A stretch of 7,060 bases of DNA from Planctomycetaceae bacterium (GTDB lineage: Bacteria; Planctomycetota; Planctomycetia; Pirellulales; UBA1268). Every line of letters starts with the position of its first letter. Within the stretch, counting starts at the first letter, position 1. The position numbers were made by a program, and so were the translations under genes. The notes beneath the pieces are model-generated. The model searched no databases. It was not told where the DNA came from and worked only from the letters and a program-made list of their open reading frames with translations. This document shows positions 4,286 to 7,060 of the stretch, one piece after another. The stretch is from NCBI GenBank assembly GCA_003509235.1, contig DONH01000327.1:1-7060 (forward strand), written 5' to 3'.

Positions 4286-6469
4286 CTATTTTTTTTTCAC
4301 TCGTCGTTTTTTTATAAGTTTCTTTTTTGTTTTCTTTCTTACCTTCTTTTTTGTTTTCTTTTGTTTTCCTTCTGACTTAGTGGCCGTGGGTTCTTCATCA
4401 CTTTCTTGGTGCCCTCGCTGCGACACAATGATTACGTTTTCACCGAGATTCAGTTCTTCAGGCTCATCAATAGGTTGGCCGGACTCGTCTAGTTTTATAT
4501 CTGCTTCAGCAGTTTTCTTTTTGGCAACTCGTAGAAGTTCTTCGTAGATTTTATCTCGATTCCCACCATTTATCGTTGCAACTGCTGTGGCAACCTCGCC
4601 CAAGTAGCGAAGGAAAATCGTTCGTCGCTGGCCTTCCTGTGCAACTTTAAGGCGTCGCCTGAGATACATGCCGAGCTTTCGTCCGACTGCTTGGAGGGCC
4701 AGCCGCACTTCTTTCTGTATCTCAGGGTAAGAAGCAACGGCCTCCTTTGATTCACTGGTAAATGGCACCCACACACTTGCCATGTGGACCATGACAGTAA
4801 TTGGAGCACTCGGAAGACTTCCACGAGACTGTGAGAGCCCGTACGACCTCCAGTTTGTTGAAAGAATAGTTTGCGTAATTGCACAGGCTGCGTGTTGAAA
4901 TTGAAGTGGGACACGATTGGCAAAGCGAAGCACATTCATGCTCTGACCCTCATCAAGATTGACGTGCTTCATCGCTTCATGAAGATCTCGCAAGGCAGCT
5001 TTTTTCATTTTTGATGGCGATTGTCGAGGTGTCAGCTTTGCCTCAGTCAAAATTTTGTCAGCCGCCTCTGTTCCTACGCCACCAAATGTAGTTGCCAGGA
5101 ATTGACGAAGGCTTCTCGCGTCACTTTCCGCTGCAAGTTCGGTAAGTGCCTCAAGCGAGACTTTTCTTGCAGCGGCTGCACCTCCGTACGCTAGAGCTGC
5201 TTCGATGACAAAAGGATTTCCTCGATAGACTCCGGGTGGTCGTGTTGCAGCAGTAAAGAATTCTCCAGGCACAACCTGATGAAGCCCAGCCAAAAGCCTC
5301 TGCTCACCAATAGGGACAACGCAATCTGTAGAGGGTGGAGGGATTCGAGTTGACTGAATTGCCGCGTAGAGAGCATCGGCTTCACCTCGCCCCAATTTTC
5401 CCGTGTTGACTCGGGTTGAGAGATCCGCCGCGTTACAAAGTTTTCGGGCCGTGGTGGGTGATACACGAGAAAAACTTTGGTTGAGAAATTGAGATAATGT
5501 CATTTTTGGCTGCTCTTGAAGCAGCGTGACAAGGCGGCCCAGTTCTACCCCATATGGATGAGGTTTAATTTCTTTTGGCTCCGGGGGAAGTTCGTGGTTT
5601 GCTCGTTCAAGCAAACGCTCATTCCCATCTGGCCCTTGGAAATGAATACGTGTATGAGGGTTGGCAATTGCCGTTTGCTCTAAGTATTCCTCAACACTGC
5701 CACGACCGCGTTGGAATTTTGCCTCCATCTCGATGGTGACACGGGTGCCATGTTCGGTGTCTTCGTCAAGGTCATTTTTTGCGACCCATTCAATTCCACG
5801 CTTGTGCATCATGGTGTCACCAGCCTTGCCGGGTGGAATATCAACACCAGCACCTCGACCATTAAGGATTTCAGGTTGGTTTGTTTTTGTGTCGATGCGT
5901 AGTTCGTAATAGTGAGCAGGATCTTTACGAGAGGTCTTTGAAATAATCTTTACAGGTTTGCCTGTTGTAAGTACCCCATACATTCCAGCAGCGGAAATTC
6001 CAATTCCTTGTTGTCCTCTACTCATTCTTAAACGATGGAACTTGGAACCATACAAAAGCTTTCCAAAGATTAGAGGTATCTGTTTTCGAACGATACCGGG
6101 CCCGTTGTCTTGGACGCTTACAGCAAACCGATTCCCAGTTTCACCGGCCTGATCAATACGGACCCATATTTCTGGAAGGATGCCTGCTTCTTCACATGCA
6201 TCGAGTGAGTTGTCGACAGCCTCTTTGACACTCGTCAGCAGTGCTTTTCTTGGAGAGTCAAAGCCGAGTAAGTGACGGTTCTTTGCAAAGAACTCACTGA
6301 CTGAAATATCTCGCTGTCCGGTTGCGAGTTTCTGAGCAGTGGCTCGCCGTTTTGTTCGTGGTCTTTTTACTTCTGCTACCGAGGCCGAACTCTTTTGGGT
6401 CGCAGTATCACGAGAGGAACGGGCTTTTGTTCTTTTCTTTTTCTTGGTTCTTGTTGAAGAAGCGGCCAT
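4286..6469 (-). CDS. top6B: DNA topoisomerase VI subunit B
   Basis: The ATPase subunit of the type IIB topoisomerase, which with Top6A passes one duplex through another and relaxes or decatenates DNA. The protein has 727 residues. The GHKL ATPase shows the N-box KEAVDNSLDACEEAG (82-96), DNGPGI (121-126) and GQQGIGISAAGMYG (152-165). An H2TH region follows (about 323-377), then CVVPIGEQRLLAGL (383-396) and TRPPGVYRGNPF (409-420). The transducer has RFANRVPLQFQHA (515-527) and VHMASVWVPFTSESKEA (561-577), where Lys575 fits the ATP-sensing switch lysine. Two oddities are visible: residues 452-506 look like a second H2TH copy, and both tails (1-47 and 702-727) are Lys/Arg-rich. The frame extends upstream to a TTG at 6568, but ATG 6469 is preferred because the extra 33 residues match nothing in the family. 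No strong Shine-Dalgarno is seen. Top6A is not adjacent. Confidence 0.96.
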   Translation of the reverse strand: MAASSTRTKKKKRTKARSSRDTATQKSSASVAEVKRPRTKRRATAQKLATGQRDISVSEFFAKNRHLLGFDSPRKALLTSVKEAVDNSLDACEEAGILPEIWVRIDQAGETGNRFAVSVQDNGPGIVRKQIPLIFGKLLYGSKFHRLRMSRGQQGIGISAAGMYGVLTTGKPVKIISKTSRKDPAHYYELRIDTKTNQPEILNGRGAGVDIPPGKAGDTMMHKRGIEWVAKNDLDEDTEHGTRVTIEMEAKFQRGRGSVEEYLEQTAIANPHTRIHFQGPDGNERLLERANHELPPEPKEIKPHPYGVELGRLVTLLQEQPKMTLSQFLNQSFSRVSPTTARKLCNAADLSTRVNTGKLGRGEADALYAAIQSTRIPPPSTDCVVPIGEQRLLAGLHQVVPGEFFTAATRPPGVYRGNPFVIEAALAYGGAAAARKVSLEALTELAAESDARSLRQFLATTFGGVGTEAADKILTEAKLTPRQSPSKMKKAALRDLHEAMKHVNLDEGQSMNVLRFANRVPLQFQHAACAITQTILSTNWRSYGLSQSRGSLPSAPITVMVHMASVWVPFTSESKEAVASYPEIQKEVRLALQAVGRKLGMYLRRRLKVAQEGQRRTIFLRYLGEVATAVATINGGNRDKIYEELLRVAKKKTAEADIKLDESGQPIDEPEELNLGENVIIVSQRGHQESDEEPTATKSEGKQKKTKKKVRKKTKKKLIKKRRVKKK
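4952..5116 (-). repeat. second H2TH-like copy within Top6B (protein-level repeat)
   Basis: Residues 452-506 (RSLRQFLATTFGGVG...) align without gaps to residues 323-377 (MTLSQFLNQSFSRVS...). By eye there are 14 identities in 55 positions, including L-x-QFL, F at +10, V at +13, A-x-K at +18/+20, and L at +27. The other copy is encoded at 5339-5503. As I recall archaeal Top6B, it goes from the AYGG segment almost directly to the transducer, so this segment appears to be inserted. Confidence 0.6.
5339..5503 (-). repeat. first H2TH region within Top6B (partner of the internal repeat)
   Basis: Residues 323-377, at the place where helix-two-turns-helix sits in archaeal Top6B, between the ATPase and transducer domains. 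It is listed because it is the partner of the copy encoded at 4952-5116, and the two can be aligned residue by residue without gaps. Confidence 0.6.
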
Positions 6470-6826
6470 AGTTCTACAAATTTTGAGATTCGACTGGAAT
6501 GAAGCCCCGAATTCGGTGGTCCGGGTAAGTGAGGCAAAGTGTAGTGATATTTCCTGTTCAAAATCCAACCGTACCGATAGGTCTGCCGGGGCAGACTTTA
6601 TCCGTGGGGTTATTGGAACGGCTTCGCAGGTGTCCCCATGATGCTACTGGGGCGGGTATGCCGAAGCGATTTTAGGGGAAATCTCTTCCTTAGAGGGATC
6701 GTGATGGATTACGGGTAAGGGCCACGGAGGGCCGTCCTGTGATTTCTGATCGCCGGTCTCTGGTGCGTGAGAGGGCTTTGCAGTTATTCAAAGTGACGAA
6801 ATGACAGCTTTTATGGAGAAAAAACA
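6470..6826. promoter_or_regulatory. 357-base divergent intergenic region with several hairpins
   Basis: This separates top6B (minus) from the secreted-protein gene (plus) and must hold both promoters; I see no clear -35/-10 pair. Inverted repeats are GTCTGC-CGGG-GCAGAC (6581-6596); an outer stem GCTTCG/CGAAGC (6621-6626 with 6662-6667) enclosing CCCCA/TGGGG (6634-6638 with 6648-6652); GATTT/AAATC (6668-6683); and CTTTG/CAAAG (6776-6793). The part after 6570 looks more GC-rich than the AT-rich spacer at 4139-4285. A long structured 5' leader or a small RNA is possible, but I match it to no known riboswitch or RNA family. GGAG at 6815-6818 is the ribosome site of the plus-strand gene, 8 bases before its ATG. 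Confidence 0.45.
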
Positions 6827-7060
6827 ATGAGTGCTCGACGAATCCGACTCGCCATGATGCTGTGCGCTGTCATCACTGCGGGATTGTTTTCACAGGCTGT
6901 TCATGCCAACCCAATAAATGGGGGTGTCGAGGCTCCAGTACCAGATGTTTTTTCGAACTATTACTATCCCCCGATTCCTCCAGGTCCATACCCTGGTGTG
7001 GGAGCACAACTCTACGTTTCACCACAACCTGTACCAGCTCGTGTTGGTCATACATGGGTG
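6827..7060 (+). CDS. secreted Pro/Tyr-rich protein, 3' end outside window
   Basis: The first 78 codons of a gene that runs off the right edge. Residues 1-27 are a textbook signal peptide: SARRIR at the N-terminus, a hydrophobic core MMLCAVITAGLF, and cleavage after VHA (27) before NPING. The mature part is rich in Pro, Tyr and Gly (SNYYYPPIPPGPYPGVGAQLYVSPQPVPARVGH) with no catalytic motif visible. It resembles short exported proteins of unknown function that I associate with planctomycetes, probably cell-envelope or surface material, but I cannot name a family. The start is well fixed by GGAG 8 bases upstream of ATG 6827. It is preceded by the hairpin-rich region and is divergent from top6B. 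Confidence 0.85.
   Translation, partial: MSARRIRLAMMLCAVITAGLFSQAVHANPINGGVEAPVPDVFSNYYYPPIPPGPYPGVGAQLYVSPQPVPARVGHTWV

Noticed and set aside
6470..6568. 33-residue N-terminal extension of Top6B from a TTG at 6568
   Set aside because: It has no ribosome site and no resemblance to the family, and the ATG at 6469 begins a sensible basic tail, so the shorter form was chosen.
6581..6596. GTCTGC-CGGG-GCAGAC hairpin as an intrinsic terminator
   Set aside because: It is followed only by TTTAT on the plus strand and no gene ends nearby on either strand, so it was kept only as a leader hairpin.
6638..6718. 26-codon frame starting ATGATG in the leader of the secreted-protein gene
   Set aside because: Only a weak AGG lies upstream, its start is inside a potential stem, and it has no recognisable features; too short to support as an upstream ORF.

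Overview
The window most likely comes from a planctomycete, probably a Pirellula/Rhodopirellula-type bacterium. The evidence is a bacterial DNA topoisomerase VI B subunit, a degenerate locus with the start of a 'planctomycete cytochrome c' (PSCyt1-type) gene and the end of a DUF1501 gene, a proline/tyrosine-rich secreted protein of a kind I associate with planctomycetes, and weak Shine-Dalgarno signals. This rests on family recognition; no database search was run.

Layout. Positions 1-2775 (minus strand) form a compact three-gene run, transcribed right to left. It starts with a class I SAM-dependent methyltransferase related to the RlmI rRNA methyltransferases (1867-2775). A SpoU/TrmH-type RNA 2'-O-methyltransferase follows (949-1839, TTG start with a good ribosome site). 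Last is an unrecognised, mostly helical protein that runs off the left edge (1-944). The gaps are 27 and 4 bases, so co-transcription is likely and a shared RNA-modification theme is plausible. Divergent from this run, on the plus strand, is a secreted or membrane-anchored coiled-coil protein rich in His, Met, Glu and Arg (2896-3549).

Positions 3550-4285 hold no intact gene. At 3818-4138 lies a gene fossil: the signal peptide and haem-binding CxxCH start of a planctomycete cytochrome c gene are joined directly to the last ~60 codons of a DUF1501 gene. These two families are normally neighbours, so a large internal deletion, plus a one-base frameshift in the signal peptide, explains what is seen. 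AT-rich hairpins fill the space to the next gene.

Positions 4286-6469 (minus strand) encode Topo VI subunit B, with an intact GHKL ATPase site, H2TH region and transducer. It carries a second H2TH-like copy and very basic N- and C-terminal tails. No A subunit is next to it in the window. Positions 6470-6826 are a 357-base divergent intergenic region with several potential hairpins. The window ends inside a secreted protein gene (6827-7060, plus strand).

The most notable items are the cytochrome/DUF1501 deletion fossil and the internal H2TH duplication in Top6B. I found no tRNA, rRNA, CRISPR array or insertion sequence.
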